From positions 84,165,001 through 84,229,000 of the forward strand of contig JAUMIR010000004.1 of assembly GCA_030847615.1 (NCBI GenBank): 64,000 bases of DNA, given 5' to 3'. The stretch comes from Gambelia wislizenii. Taxonomy: Eukaryota > Chordata > Lepidosauria > Squamata > Crotaphytidae. Position numbers and translations under genes: made by a program. The notes under the pieces are model-generated. The model did no database searches and was not told the DNA's origin. It saw nothing but the letters and a program-made list of their open reading frames with translations. Of the stretch, positions 49,164 through 61,123 are shown piece after piece (position 1 is the stretch's first letter; every line of letters starts with the position of its first letter).

Positions 49164-50314
49164 CTCTCTCTCACACACACTTTTCAAGGCACTGCTCTTG
49201 CTGTGAGATTTATTTCTCTCACCTTGAGGACTGAGCGAGAGGGGCCTGGCCCTCAGATCTGTGAACGCTACAGATCACTTAGTTCTTGGGGGAACTTTGG
49301 CCTTCCAGATCTTGCTAGACCACAGCTCCCTTCATTTCTGGCCTTTGTCCGTGGTGACTGAGGCTGGTGACTGTTGGGAGTCTGACAATATTTGGAGGGT
49401 AATCAGTAACCATTGATGTGGAAGGACTAAACAAAGGACTACACATGCATTCATATAGTGGAAATCTGAATGTAGTCTTGAACAGAGCTGTAATATTCTA
49501 GAATTGTCTTTCTGGACTGGCTGTGGGAACAAACAGACACACTAGGTTCAAGACTGAGGGTGGACTGAGATGACAATTCAACAAGTGCTATGCATTTAAC
49601 CACTTCACAAAATAGCACTTCACCATTCATCAGGGCAGAGACTGGGAAAGTTACTTTTGAGATTATGATTAACAGAATCACCCCAGCCATGAGATATTCT
49701 TGGAATTATACCCTCCCCTCAAAAAACTTTCTCAAATTCTGCATCTGGAGTAGGTGTGTGAAAAAGTGGTCCTCTGTACACACACCTTGAATCAAATCTA
49801 TTTAAAATCTACCTTGTGATTCTATATTCTGGTGTCTTTGGGTCATGGTAAGAGTCCGCTGAGTTTGATTTCTCCTAATCCAGAGTTGGACAACTGTGCT
49901 GGGGGTAATTTTTACACCTCTACCCACCATCACTGACACATTCTGGGCAATCCGGAAGTGATCTGATGTCACTGCCACTCTTGAGTTCAGCCCCACATTG
50001 GTCATTCTAATGACTGGGCTGGTTGGTGTCACCCAAATTGATATCTTTTTGAGTAGTTTTGTGGTAGTTTTGGGAATCTAGAGGCAAATGTTTCCCCACT
50101 CCAAAATAAATCTTCCAGGATCCAGCTGCTTTGGAGATTTACTGAGGGGCATATAAAATGGGGGTTGAGGTGACATCCCCCCACACTCCATACTGCTCCC
50201 TCCATCAGGGACAGGGATAATTAGGAACATGAGATTGCTATAGAAATTTCTGCCCCCAAATGCATTTTGCTCATGCTCAGGATCTGATAGATCACTGTAT
50301 TTGAAGACTCATTT

Positions 50315-50376
50315 CCTTCCTTCCTTCCTTCCTTCCTTCCTTCCTTCCTTCCTTCCTTCCTTCCTTCCTTCCTTCC
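50315..50376. repeat. (CCTT)n microsatellite
   Basis: About 15 perfect tetranucleotide units, pure pyrimidine on this strand. Confidence 0.97.
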
Positions 50377-51976
50377 TGTAATATGTGGCTCAGTTTATTA
50401 TAGTTTATCAATTAGGTGTGTCTGCCTAACCTGGCTTGCCCTCTGCTTGTGAAACATAATGGTCTGACTTGTATAGGTTCAGGCCCAGGCCTTTTATGAG
50501 TACTAAGATAGTTTTGTCTCAGATGGCAGATTGGAAGAGGAGCTGCTTGGAACCTCCCCCACACATACTGTGTATACTTGCCACTTTCCCCACTTGATTG
50601 CCATTGACACTTCTGCACTTCTGCACTACCTGTTGCTGCTGGGCTGGCATGCTGCCTGCCTCTCCACTGATGCTACTGGTTGCCTACTCTTCTTGTCCAC
50701 CCCTAGAAAACAAGGAGACCAGGACACTTCTGGATCCAGCTGTGGAATGGTTGCTGGCTGCATTTGCCACTTCCACTGACCACCCACTCCTACCCGTTCA
50801 TCATTGCCAGAAGCCATTACCTAACTGCGGGAAGGCTAGGGTTCCTTCCAGCTGTGTAGAATGGCCACCATCTCACCGTACCTTACCTAAGAGTTGTAGC
50901 TGTGCTGAGAAGAGAACCCAACAGCAAAAACAGCAATGAACAACTGTGGTAGCTCTAAATTGGACTGGATGTTCAGAGGTACCATCCAACTTGGATTTAG
51001 CTGTCTACCTCAGCCAGGTTCCAGTAGCTGTCAGTGTTGGCCATGGCAACTGCTTCTCCCAGCTGTTGCAATAGCTGAACCTTTTTGGGTGGGTGGAAGG
51101 GGTGTTCAGAGCACTTGGCAGACTCCCAGCTTGCTCCTTCCCCTTTCATGGTGAGAGATGCCACTTGTGAGAGTCAGACAGCTAGGTGCCAGCCACAGAA
51201 TAGGCCAACACTGAAGCTGAGCCAGGGCAGGAAGGGAGGGAGTTTCAGCCCCTGAGACTGCTCCTTCAGAAAGTGACAGCGGGCTAAATAAGCAGCCCTG
51301 GAGTGCTCCTGTGTGCAACAGAGTGCCCCAGGGCATTGTGCAAAGGAGGAATTCATGCTGATTGGTAGGAGGGCAGTAGGTGGGTCTGCTTCACTTTGTA
51401 TACAGAGGTCCCTTTAGCCCCTTCCAGCAATAATTCTGTCAGTGATCCCAGATCTCCAGTCTCTCTCTCTTTCTTTAATCTTCTCTGACTATGCAGTAAT
51501 AAATGAGTCTGCAGGGGAGGCCTCTGATTTTTTTTAAAGTCAAAATCCAGGGTTGCTATGGTACCCAGGGAAGGAAAGAATGCCTGCACAGTAACTATGG
51601 AAACCCATTGCCAGACTCTCTGATGGGACTTTAAAGATACTGGATGTGACACAGCACTTTAGCTCTGCCCTCCCATTTTGCAGTAAAGTTTCAGAAAGAA
51701 GTACATCACTCCGTTGCAACATTTGTACATGTAATTGCACAGACACCTGAGCTTCTGACTTCCATACAAAGCAAAGTACTCCCTACCCCCACATCAATAT
51801 TTTTGGAACTAAGCTTCCACCTGGTTAAAGTAAAGGATTTTCAGATTTTCTTCTGACAGGTGTCCTACTTGGAATACTTCAGTTCAAATCCCCCAGGCCC
51901 ATGCTAGGATTTTTTAGTTTAAGAATCTCATTAGTTCTTGTTGTGTGCAACATGTGCACATCAACATTTTCTCACA

Positions 51977-52206
51977 GGCTGCTGACACACTGCAGAAATA
52001 ATGCAGTTCGACACTGCTTTGGCTATCATGGCTTCATCCTATCGAATCCTGGGATTTGTAGTTTGTTGTGACACCAGAATTCTCTGACAGAGCAGGCTAA
52101 ATAGCTAAAAAACAACAACACTACAAATCCCAGAAATCCCATAGCATTGAGTGATGGCAGTTAAAACAGTTTCAAACTGCAATTATTTCTGCAGTGTGTT
52201 AGTGCC
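51977..52206. mobile_element. Palindromic hAT-like MITE, 'cagaaataaagcag' subfamily, copy 2
   Basis: Ends ctgacacactgcagaaataa and ttatttctgcagtgtgttag are inverse complements. The centre has tgggatttgtagtttgttgt and the reverse tacaaatcccagaaatccca. Closest relative in the window is the copy at 46820. Confidence 0.75.
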
Positions 52207-52894
52207 ATAGACTTCCTCTACTATCATGTCTCTCTCACACACAAACATTTCAAAAATACCTCTAGAAACCCATTCTCTTTTGGACAGTTTATGATCAAGA
52301 AAAGATTGGCAGGAATGTGGCTGATTATCACATGCCTTCATTTTTAGGGCTTATATATAGGATCTGCCTACAAAGATAGTCTTAGGCAGAAGATGCTGGG
52401 GAGGGGTGCCTATGGAGCACAGAGCTATGTATGCCATGTGACCTACTTGGTGTCCCCTAAGCTACCCTCAGGAATGGTAGAGAATCTAGTGTTGAAGATT
52501 CACACGCCAGTATGCTCAACATTGGTATATGGAACTTGGAGGAGGCACCATCATCTTGTCTTTCTCTTTGAAGAACAATATGTTTTGGGCTAGTCCCTAA
52601 GTCCTATTTTATTAGAAAGTGAGGATTTCTTCAAATTGGGACACTTAACAGTCTCTGGATTTGATCATGCAGCAGGAACCCCACACTGGCTTCTGACTAT
52701 CTTTGGCCAGCATCCTGTTGTAGTGACATATGCAAGTGTAAGTTCATCTCATGCCTACTCATGTCCATTTTTATTTTTTTATTTTTTGTTATTGCAGAGA
52801 CTGTTATTCTCTAACACCCTCCACCACCACCAAAGGTGCCTCTCCCCAACCTATGATTTTGCTGTGACAGTTCCCCTAAGCAGCTGTTCCATGG

Positions 52895-53075
52895 CTGGTG
52901 GGGCACACAGGGAATTGGAGAAGTGTCTGCCTAGGCCCCATAGCCAGATGTACATTGATGACATCATCCACCAAGAATCTTGGTGGAAAATGCTATCAAT
53001 CTGTGTCTGGCTATGGGACACAGCCAGACACTTCTTTGAGTCCCACTGCCTGCTTTCCACTAGCCATGGAGTAGT
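52895..53075. repeat. Hairpin repeat with 'gtctggctatggg' arms
   Basis: ccaccaagaatcttggtgg (52969-52987) is a perfect palindrome at the centre; the arms ccccatagccagatgtacat and gtgtctggctatgggacaca fold back. A related copy is at 55885-56040. Confidence 0.6.
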
Positions 53076-53078
53076 GTC

Positions 53079-53411
53079 ATGCCCTGTGAGTTTGATGAGG
53101 GTATGGAATCAGAAGAGGAGGAGGACATGGCAGGGAATGGTCCTATGGACCCTGGCACAGGTTTATCTATACCTGTGCCAGCAGGGAACCCTGCCAACCT
53201 GGAGGCTCAAGCAGAGGAAGAGCCTGGCCCTAGTGGATTGGCACCAGTCCTGGCAGAGAGACCTGCCAATTCAGATAAGGATGATGAAGAAGAGACAGAC
53301 TTACCGCCACCATCATACACCCTGCAGCGATCTCAAAAGGAAGCTCGAAGGAAATCTCTGAGACTTAATGAGAAAAACCTGCTCATCAAGAAGCACCTGA
53401 CAAAGCCTTGA
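53079..53411 (+). CDS. Unrecognised 110-codon open frame with PPxY motif
   Basis: ATG at 53079, TGA at 53409. Acidic N-part (MESEEEEDMAGN), a proline/alanine-rich middle (EEEPGPSGL), then TDLPPPSYTLQRS with a PPSY (PPxY) motif, then a basic tail (KEARRKSLRLNEKN). The composition is more protein-like than random. No family recognised; it could be a piece of a retroelement gag-like or accessory protein. It starts right after the hairpin repeat at 52895. No splice model or promoter was found. Confidence 0.3.
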   Translation: MPCEFDEGMESEEEEDMAGNGPMDPGTGLSIPVPAGNPANLEAQAEEEPGPSGLAPVLAERPANSDKDDEEETDLPPPSYTLQRSQKEARRKSLRLNEKNLLIKKHLTKP

Positions 53412-54422
53412 TTGCTATATATATGTTTGGAAGTGATGGAGGCTTTGTCAGAGATCAACTGACCTTCCTGGAGAAAGCTTCTTGTTGACTTCTTTGACTT
53501 GATCCTTGCTGCCTTGACTCGTGCCTCAACCTCGGACTGTTCCTGATTACTCTGCTGCCTGTTTTCCACTGACTCACAGACTTGTTTGGACCCACACCGC
53601 CTGCCATAAGCCCTTGACTTTCTTGACTGTGTTTGCATTCCAGTGTGCTCATTAAAAGCTGGCCACCTTCCCAGATACTTGCTGTTTGTATATACTTTGC
53701 TGGCTGGTATCAGGCTTTTCCGGACAAGTAGCTATTCAGCAGTGCTATTACAGCAAATCCATGAGTCCTGGGGGTGGGGAGTGGGGAGGTATAGCAGAAA
53801 ACCCTAGCATAGACCAAGAGATTTTACTTACCTAGGGAACTTGTACCCATACTGGATAGTGTAGGATATTAGCTGCTGTCAGCATCCCTTGAACAATGTG
53901 TACTAATCTCCCTATTTATGAACCCATTAACATTGGATGCCAGGGCTATTTGACTGAACTGACAATAAGACAGACATATGTGAATAGCTGTATTTTGTAG
54001 ACTACTTTATAATGAAACTAAAGGGAAGAGTGGCCCTACCATCAGTCAGAGTAAGGCAGTTGCCTCAGGTAACATTGATGGCACTGAGTGGTGGCAAAAG
54101 TTGGAAAACCGAACTATATATGCTATTCAGGCTGCATTCCCCCTCCTAAGCCAGCCTGCTGTCATCAGCTGTAGTGAAGGACACTGTCCCACCATAGACC
54201 TAAGATTCAATGCCCAGTCACATCAGCTTCCATTTATTCAGTGCTGAGCTCATGAGCTTTTTCTCTTGCCTCAGGCAGCAACATGTCTTGGGCTGGCAAG
54301 ACCACAAAGGATCTCTCTTAATTAAACTGACACTATGAAAGGAAGCAGAGACTGGAGGGGGAACTCAATGTAAGATCCTGCAAAACAAAGTGGCAAAGCC
54401 TGTCTCCCCAGGGTAATAAACA

Positions 54423-54505
54423 ACAGAGAATCTTGTGGCACCTTAAATGTGAATAGGTTTTATTTGGCATAAACTTTCATGGACTGTAGGCCATTTCATC
54501 ACTTC
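54423..54505 (-). repeat. Second copy of the dispersed repeat with hammerhead-like core
   Basis: acagagaatcttgtggcacc, ggttttatttggcataaac, ttcatggactgtaggccatt. Relatedness to 37990 is by eye. Confidence 0.55.
54475..54502 (-). ncRNA. Degenerate hammerhead-like core
   Basis: Minus strand GTGATGA (first base changed), A, ATGG...CCAT, GAAA. Same repeat family as at 38045: acagagaatcttgtggcacc and aggttttatttggcataaac flank it in the same order. Confidence 0.35.
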
Positions 54506-54834
54506 TTCATCTTCAAGGTATCTCAAAGCCGTGTTGTATTTGCTACAAGTAGACTCTCTCCTGTTTATGTATTTAACCAATGCCCAGCAGAGGGCTCAGC
54601 TCTCTAAACATGCTCACAGAATGGAACTGCTAGTTTATGAGTTTCCTAGCTCTCGGATGCCGTGATGGTAAGCGCTCCATGCTTCCAGCTGCTTCACATT
54701 CCTGACACAGCATGATGGTGTTTCATTTAGAGATGATTCCTGATGATTCCCATATGACTGGGTGCAGCAGGAGTGAAGAAGGCAAATTCTATGTCATGAT
54801 AATTAAGGAGGGTGACTGAAAAAGGAGGAGGTTT

Positions 54835-55180
54835 ATGGCAAGCGGGGACAATGTGTGGCCCATGAGCCACACACAGCCCTTGGACTCTCAGTTTGTGCCA
54901 CCAAAGCCCCCAGATTCTCCAAATTTAAATAATTCTTTTGTGGGGCAATTTTTCACCCTCAAACCCACCCCAAATGGGTTAGAAGTACTGCAAAATATAG
55001 CATTTTTGTCCAACAACTGTGCCAAGCCCCCCCACATACCTCCCAAATCTTTAAAAATCCCCCAAATTGGCTGAAAATGAAAATAGAAGTGACATGATGT
55101 CACTTCCAGTCATGTTGGAGGCCCACAGGCTGGGTGCAGGAGTGAAATATGGCCCCCAGCCCCTCCCCAGCTTTGGAAGC
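54835..55180. mobile_element. hAT-like (Charlie-type) fragment
   Basis: gacaatgtgtggcccatgag and ccacaaagcccccagattct, with ggcccccagcccctccccag at the other end. Short open frames inside are without similarity. Confidence 0.45.
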
Positions 55181-55296
55181 AACATTGTCTGAGTCTAATT
55201 TCATTTGAATTATAAAAGCCTTAATGATGTTTTTGTACTAGCATTTGTTGTGGTGGTGGTAAGTGTTTAAATAGTATACAAATAGGAATTATGCTG

Positions 55297-55402
55297 CCCT
55301 CTGGATGCTGTCGACTGTAACTCCCAGCATGCTGCATCACTGGCTATGTTGGTTTAGGTTTCTGGGAACTACAATTCAACATCATCTGGAGGGCCACATG
55401 AT
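55297..55402. mobile_element. Short hairpin MITE, 'actcccagcatgc' core
   Basis: tgctgccctctggatgctgt and cgactgtaactcccagcatg on the left; tctgggaactacaattcaac and atcatctggagggccacatg on the right. The arms are complementary, centred near 55350. Confidence 0.6.
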
Positions 55403-55654
55403 TCTCACCCCTGAATAATACTTTCAGTTGTTCAAATTCCTTCAGAGTCTATAGCTGGTATCATGTTAGCAGCATGCACAGGTGTAAATTAATCTTATGC
55501 CTGCATATGTCTGTGTTGGCCACTATGGAGGTTAGTACTTGCCTCCCTCCCTCCACCACAACAAGAGACACCCCCCACTCACCCACCTACTGGAGAGCCA
55601 ATGAACATTCATATCTGGTGGAGAGCAGGGGAGGATCATAGAAGTGCCTGGCAA

Positions 55655-55876
55655 TGTCCCTGTTGTTGCTGTTGCTGTGTACCTTCAAGTCATTTCCGAC
55701 GTATGGCAAACCTATCATGGGGTTTTCTTGGCAAGATTTAGTCAGAGGAGGTTTGCCGTTGCCTTCCTCTGAGGCTGAGAAAGTATGACTTGTTCAAGGT
55801 CACCCTGGCCGAGCAGAGATTTGAATCCTGGACTCCAGAGTCCTAATCCAACACTCAAACCACTATGCTACACTGA
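55655..55876 (-). mobile_element. tRNA-derived SINE, near full length
   Basis: Minus strand: agtgtagcatagtggtttga, tccaggattcaaatctctgc, then ctcagaggaaggcaacggca, catacgtcggaaatgacttg and a CAA-rich end. Best preserved copy in the window. Confidence 0.88.
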
Positions 55877-55884
55877 ATGTGTGC

Positions 55885-56040
55885 CTATGTCCCTGTATCC
55901 AGATGCAAAATGGCTTCTGGATTCTCTGGAGGGTCTCTGGTGGACCTCAGCAGATAATATAGTTGTTTCACATCTGGCTATGGGGACATAAACAGATGTT
56001 TCTGCTATTGATCCACTGTCCCCCAGGCATGGAATGCCCA
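55885..56040. repeat. Hairpin repeat, second copy
   Basis: catctggctatggggacata and ccactgtcccccaggcatgg align with gtgtctggctatgggacaca and ccactgcctgctttccacta of the copy at 52895. Confidence 0.5.
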
Positions 56041-56164
56041 TGGTAGGTGGGCTTCAGCAACTCTACAGTAAATCCAGATGAATTATTATGCTATGCAGAG
56101 CCAAGCAGGACTGTGACCTTTATCTAAGTATAATTTTACAAGATATGGCACAATGACTAGCTTA

Positions 56165-56772
56165 GACAACTTCAAGAACAGTTTAAACTGTTCTGTATTG
56201 TGTCTAGATCAAGGGAAGTAATAGTGCTGCTCTATTCTGCCTTGGTCAGACCTCACCTAGAATACTGTGTCCAGTTCTGGGCACCACAATTCAAAAAGGA
56301 TATTGACAAATTGGAGTGTGTGCAAAGAAGGGCGACTAAAATGGTGAAAGGTCTGGAAACGATGCCTTATGAAGAGAGACTTAGGGAGCTGGGTATGTTT
56401 AGCCTGGAAAAAAGATGGTTAAAAGGCAATATGATAGCCCTGTTTAAGTATTTGAAGGAGTGTCACGTTGAGGATGGAGCAGGCTTGTTTTCTGCTGCTC
56501 CAGGGACTGGAACACGGAGCAGTGGATGCAAACTCCAGGAACAGAGATTCCACCTCAATATTAGGAGGAACTTTTTGACAGTAAGAGCTGTTCGGCAGTG
56601 GAACACACTCCCTCAGAGCATGGTGGGGTCTCCTTCCTTGGAGGTCTTTAAACAGAGGCTGGATGGCCATCTGTCAGGGATGCTTTGATCAAGATTTCCT
56701 GTGTGGCAGGGGGTTGGACTGGATGGCCCTCGTGGTCTCTTCCAACTCTGCAATTCTATGATTCTATGATTC
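56165..56772 (+). mobile_element. CR1 LINE 3' fragment with open ORF2 end
   Basis: Plus-strand frame 56200-56688 contains [38 protein letters not shown] and [14 protein letters not shown]; 3' tail of attctatg units to about 56772. The upstream part is degenerate. Confidence 0.93.
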
Positions 56773-57439
56773 TCTGAAACAAATTGATAATGTTCAGGTC
56801 TATTTAAGGGAGGAATTTTTGTCCAAAAGATGAAATGTATATACTGGGTGTATACTGAATATGAGATGCTACCATCAATGGGTTGCTGGGACTTGCAGTC
56901 CAACATCTAGAAGGCTACATCATTCTAGCTCCTGTTCTAAAGGCACAGGGTGTCACGTCATTAGGAGATGGTTGATTTATTTAAATCATAAATCTTTAAT
57001 TGAAATGTTATTGATTGTGGTGTGTGTAGTGACTGCTGAAAGTCAAAAAACCTGGAGATATTTAATGTAATACACAGATCACTTGAATATGGTAGGTGGC
57101 ATTAATGGACAAAATGACATACAAAAGTCGAGTCTTAAAGGGGTTACAACCAGGAGGGAAATTTATTGAATTGGTTCCTTTTAATGACTCTGTCAACAAG
57201 CACAGATACACAATCACACCTCTTCTTACCCACTCTAGTTTTTATAGAAAGATATACTGTACATTCTTGGTAATGACTACCTGTCAATTTTTCTTTTGTC
57301 ATTGTGGTGGATTTTATTTCTTGTGTGTGTGTAGACTGAAAATGTGACTATTTAGTAATGGTTACTTGAATACTTGTAAAAGATTCTATGCAAGATGCTG
57401 TGGCTGGTAAACCTGTTAATGACATCTTATTTTGAGTAA

Positions 57440-57708
57440 GGCATAAGGTGCTATTCTTTAGCATCTTTGCACTCTATCCCAAACCATCTTCCCCAGACAG
57501 GTGTCAAGTGGTGGAGGGGAAGGGAAGGGAGGTGACTGATCAGCAGGAACTGCCTCTTGTCCCACTGCAGCTTGCTGAAGAGAAAGGTATAGGAACAAGG
57601 TGTCATTCAGCTTCCTCTCTCCATGGCCCATGGGCTTCCCACAGCTGTTTAATGGTCGTAACAGTGCTATTTGCCAGCTGCTTGGGAGGAGGGCATAGGA
57701 ACATCTAG
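57440..57708. repeat. Unnamed dispersed repeat, copy 2
   Basis: cccaaaccatcttccccaga, gtgtcaagtggtggagggga, ccatggcccatgggcttccc and gccagctgcttgggagg match copy 1 at 41885. Ends where a family A MITE begins. Confidence 0.5.
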
Positions 57709-58204
57709 GGGCTTGTCTAGACAAGAAGATAAAATGCTGATTCCTGCACATTATTGTAAATTCACAACAGCGTTCTTTTGTCTCTATGGTCTTTTGGCAA
57801 AAATGACAGTATGCGAAGCTATCAGCGTTTGAAGTGCCTACACCTGCGAATCAAGATGGCAACCAAGTAAATTAGCATGTTATTATTCTCCACACGCTGC
57901 TGCCACTGCGCAGTATTTTTTAAAAAATTCAAATCAACGATGCGCAAGTACAACCTTCCACTGAAAAAAGCTATTTGGTTGCCCCAGTGCAGTGAAAAAG
58001 CACACGACTGGCAACACAAAACTCCAGAATGGCACTTCCAGCCACTTCATTGCTGGCAAGCCTGCCCCCTGCACACATCTAGCCAATCAGCATTCCGCTT
58101 TCGGCCTTGCCGATAATGTGCTGCAATGTGAATTGGTTGTCCATACAAGCGGTAATGTGCATTTCCATGCATTATTTTTAAAACCTCAGGAAAAGCCACA
58201 AATG
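57709..58204. mobile_element. MITE family A, copy 4 (right end replaced by CR1 tail)
   Basis: Starts gggcttgtctagacaagaag and contains cttttggcaaaaatgac and gcatgttattattctccac; the other terminus is missing where a CR1 3' tail begins at 58205. Assigned from the terminal sequence and similar layout. Confidence 0.6.
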
Positions 58205-58258
58205 CTTCTCCCAGGTCTCTTCCAACTCTACAGTTCTATGATTCTATGATTCTATGTT
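58205..58258 (+). mobile_element. CR1 LINE, 3' tail only
   Basis: ggtctcttccaactctacag followed by ttctatgattctatgattct, the last 50 bases of CR1. Very strong 5' truncation; it ends the family A MITE at its left. Confidence 0.85.
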
Positions 58259-58819
58259 GTTTTTGGCCCCCGTCCTTCTGATTCATCACGGGATCTCATT
58301 GGAACAAAAGGTATGCCCTGCAAATTCTATGAACCCCTGGGATCTCAGCCTGCATCTTATTTTTTATTTTTAAATGGAGGGAATAGCAGCCACATTAGGA
58401 ACAAAAATGGTGGAACCTTCTTCCTCTTTGGTCTGGCTGTGTGACACAATGTGGCCTGGGAATATTTTTCTGAGGGATCAGTCTTGCAGGACATGAAGAG
58501 GTTGTTTTGCTCTGACTCTTTTCAGACAGGATGTTTCATCACCAGTTAAAAGACTATATGAAGACTTCTCTGAACTTACCCTAGCATGTTGGTGCCTCCT
58601 GTCTCCTCTTATTTATGGTGCATGTGTGTGGGAGGTGCTATTTCCTTGACAAATACCTTGCAAATTATTTTTCCACAAGTCCCTGCCAGCCACAGGCAGT
58701 TCCCATTCTCAAGTCTCCATCAGCATGAGGAGAGGGGCTCCATTACTCCCACAACTGACTCTCACTGTGGGAAGGAGTGCCAATTACTGCAGAGACTCCC
58801 AGTTCCATAGACTTCAAAG

Positions 58820-60427
58820 CTAGTTTGGAGGAGATGGTATGACAGACCAGTCTACAGGCATAGAATCTTGTCACTCATCTGGAGAGTGAAAAGGTTCAGA
58901 TATTTCCTTTTTCTGCACACTCTGGCTTGACCATATATAGGGGCAGGGAATGGAGGCTGGAGGCTAGCCACACTACAGTGGGAATACCCCACTACTCTTG
59001 GGGATGGGGTTAAGTTAAACTTTTTAGAGTATTTTTTCAACCGCACACACACACACACAAAATCGGGTTAAAAGAAAAAAAAATCACAAAAAGCCAGACT
59101 CCAAAATTCATGTTCTGGAAACACCTTTATTAAGACAGTTTAAAGAGCACAGAATTGTGTGCAAGTTTTTGAGATACCCAGATCTCTTTATCAGACAAGA
59201 TGCTACAAAATTAGGCAGGGAGAGAAAAGGTAGGGAGGCTTGATCTCCAAATCATTTGGCTTCTGGTTGTGGTCTTGAGATGTCATAAGGAGGAACTGTC
59301 TGCAGAATCACAAAAGAGGCCCATCATGTGACCTAGGATTCAGTTATAATCATTTCAGGTCTTGCTAGGAGGGGAAATGGCGATAATGTTTGATTCTCCA
59401 TTTTGAACAGAAAAGCTACATTCTTAAACTCAGAAATGAGTTCACAGTCTGCTTTGTCAGTGGAGATCAGAGATAACCAGGCAACACTTACATTGCCAAT
59501 GTAACAATATTGGCTATTTCGTTTTACATAATCAGTACTAATATATTGTAAAAAGTGCAGGGCAATGCTGCAAGGGAAGAATTAATCTTACTCTCACCCA
59601 CTCTCCTTTTTAAGGGCAACCAAGGACAAAACTATCAACTGGATACATTGGGACTTATCTCAAGGCCCATAGGATATCATGGAAACTGAAAATGACTGTT
59701 GACATGACTAGTCTCTCTTGAAATCAGTGTACACGTAAGCTATGTATAGAGCAAGAAATGGATCCTGACATGGAATGGGTCACATGAACAGAAACAGTTT
59801 ATATTGCTCTTTCATTTATTTTAAAATTTAGTTTTAATCTTTGTTTTAAGACGACATTTAACATATTTTGATTCTTGTTGCAAGGACAGAAATGATACTG
59901 TACTTTCCATTTTATTAATTCCAGTAAAATATTATTAGATATAAAAATGTGATTCTAATATTTTCAATGTTAATTTTGAAGTTTATTTAAGCTTTTTCAA
60001 AATATGCATATTCGATTCACCATATTGTAAAAATGCAGATATTTTCAAATCAGATATTAACCACACTGAAAAGGATAAATGATGATGAATAGCAACTGCA
60101 AATAATACATCCCAAAATGAATTTTTCTATGCATGGGTGGAGGAGTGCTTGGCTTCAAAATAATAGTAATAGCAGTAATTATCTTCATCAATGTAACATT
60201 ATAATGACAGACCCCTGGAGCCAAAGCATGTTAGTCATGTCTCAACCCTCATGTTATCACTGGGGACTTCAGATTGCCACCCACAATGAAGTGATGCTCC
60301 AGTGATTGTGACACAACTTAAGAGAAATACAACTTACTTCCTTTAGGCCATTGTAGATGAAGAAATATTTTTAAAGATGTGAGCACTGGGGAGGAGAGTA
60401 TGTATCTGTCACGACTGCTGCTAATGG
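58820..60427. other. Intergenic sequence, mostly unrecognised
   Basis: Contains a short CA run at 59043-59059 and the hammerhead-like core at 59167. The AT-rich part at 59800-60100 has no recognised feature. Confidence 0.5.
59167..59194 (-). ncRNA. Degenerate hammerhead-like core
   Basis: Minus strand CTGATAA, A, GAGAT, loop CTGGGT, ATCTC, AAAA. The 5-bp stem II is perfect but both core boxes carry one change. Spacing equals that at 38045. Confidence 0.3.
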
Positions 60428-60512
60428 CCAGAATTTGGAAAAGTTACTTTTTGGACTACTGGCTACAGGTTCTGGGAGTTGTAATCCAAAAGAACAACTG
60501 TTTCCAGCACTG
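60428..60512. mobile_element. Short hairpin MITE, 'ggaaaagttactttttggac' copy
   Basis: Begins ttggaaaagttactttttgg and contains ttctgggagttgtaatccaa with a complementary right end (agaacaactgtttccagc). Confidence 0.55.
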
Positions 60513-60739
60513 CTAGTGACACTCTACAGTAGCTAGCATACACCGGTTCATCTACTTTTTCTATACGAGTGAAAGTATAAAACAGCCTATACCAGCCTTC
60601 CTTAATGTGGTGCCCTCCAAACATGGGTATGACTATAACTCCCACCATCTCCACTTAATTTGCTGGGTCTGGGGATAATGGGACTTCTGGAGTAACACTT
60701 ATCTGGAGAACACCAACTTGCTGAAGAAAAGTCTACAAT

Positions 60740-61123
60740 TATTGGTTCTTAACCTGTGGTCAATGGACCCCCAAGGGGCCATCATATCTTCATAGGGGGT
60801 CCATGAAGGCTTGAAGGCTGCTTGGCCCACCTCCTCCCCACAGTGGAGGGGCCATGTGACAGGAGCCAAGGCAAAGCCTGGCTGGCTTGGCCTATGCATT
60901 GCCATTCAATTCGCTCCAGCCACAAACTTGCAGGAAGAAGCAGGAGAAAAGTCTTCTCTCCCCCTTCAGTGCCTCTGAGCAAGGTTTCATGGATAGTGTA
61001 ATTGCATTCTTGTTATTATCAAGTGTTGTTGTTTTAAAATTTGAGTTAAGTCTTGGGGATCCACAGCAACAAAATATATTTAAGGGGGGGGGTCCTTGGT
61101 AAAGTAAAGGTTAAGATCCACTG
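60740..61123. mobile_element. hAT-type MITE, 'tggttcttaacctgtgg' family
   Basis: Left tggttcttaacctgtggtca, right aagtaaaggttaagatccactg (inverse). Flanks gtctacaa / ctctacat suggest a decayed 8-bp duplication. Interior GC-rich, with ggggatccacagcaac near the right end, typical of Charlie-like hAT elements. Confidence 0.75.

Larger units (their letters stand above)
48361..51970. other. Intergenic sequence with microsatellites only
   Basis: Apart from the AT and CCTT arrays, no exon or repeat family was recognised. Open frames of 60-113 codons (for example 50598-50939) look random. Confidence 0.55.

Noticed and set aside
50598..50939. 113-codon frame, plus strand
   Set aside because: Cys/Pro/Leu-rich random-looking peptide with no start context, splice sites or similarity.
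52636..53361. Longest non-LINE open frame (241 codons), plus strand
   Set aside because: Overlaps the hairpin repeat and the more protein-like frame at 53079 in another phase; sequence is low in protein features and has no recognisable domain.
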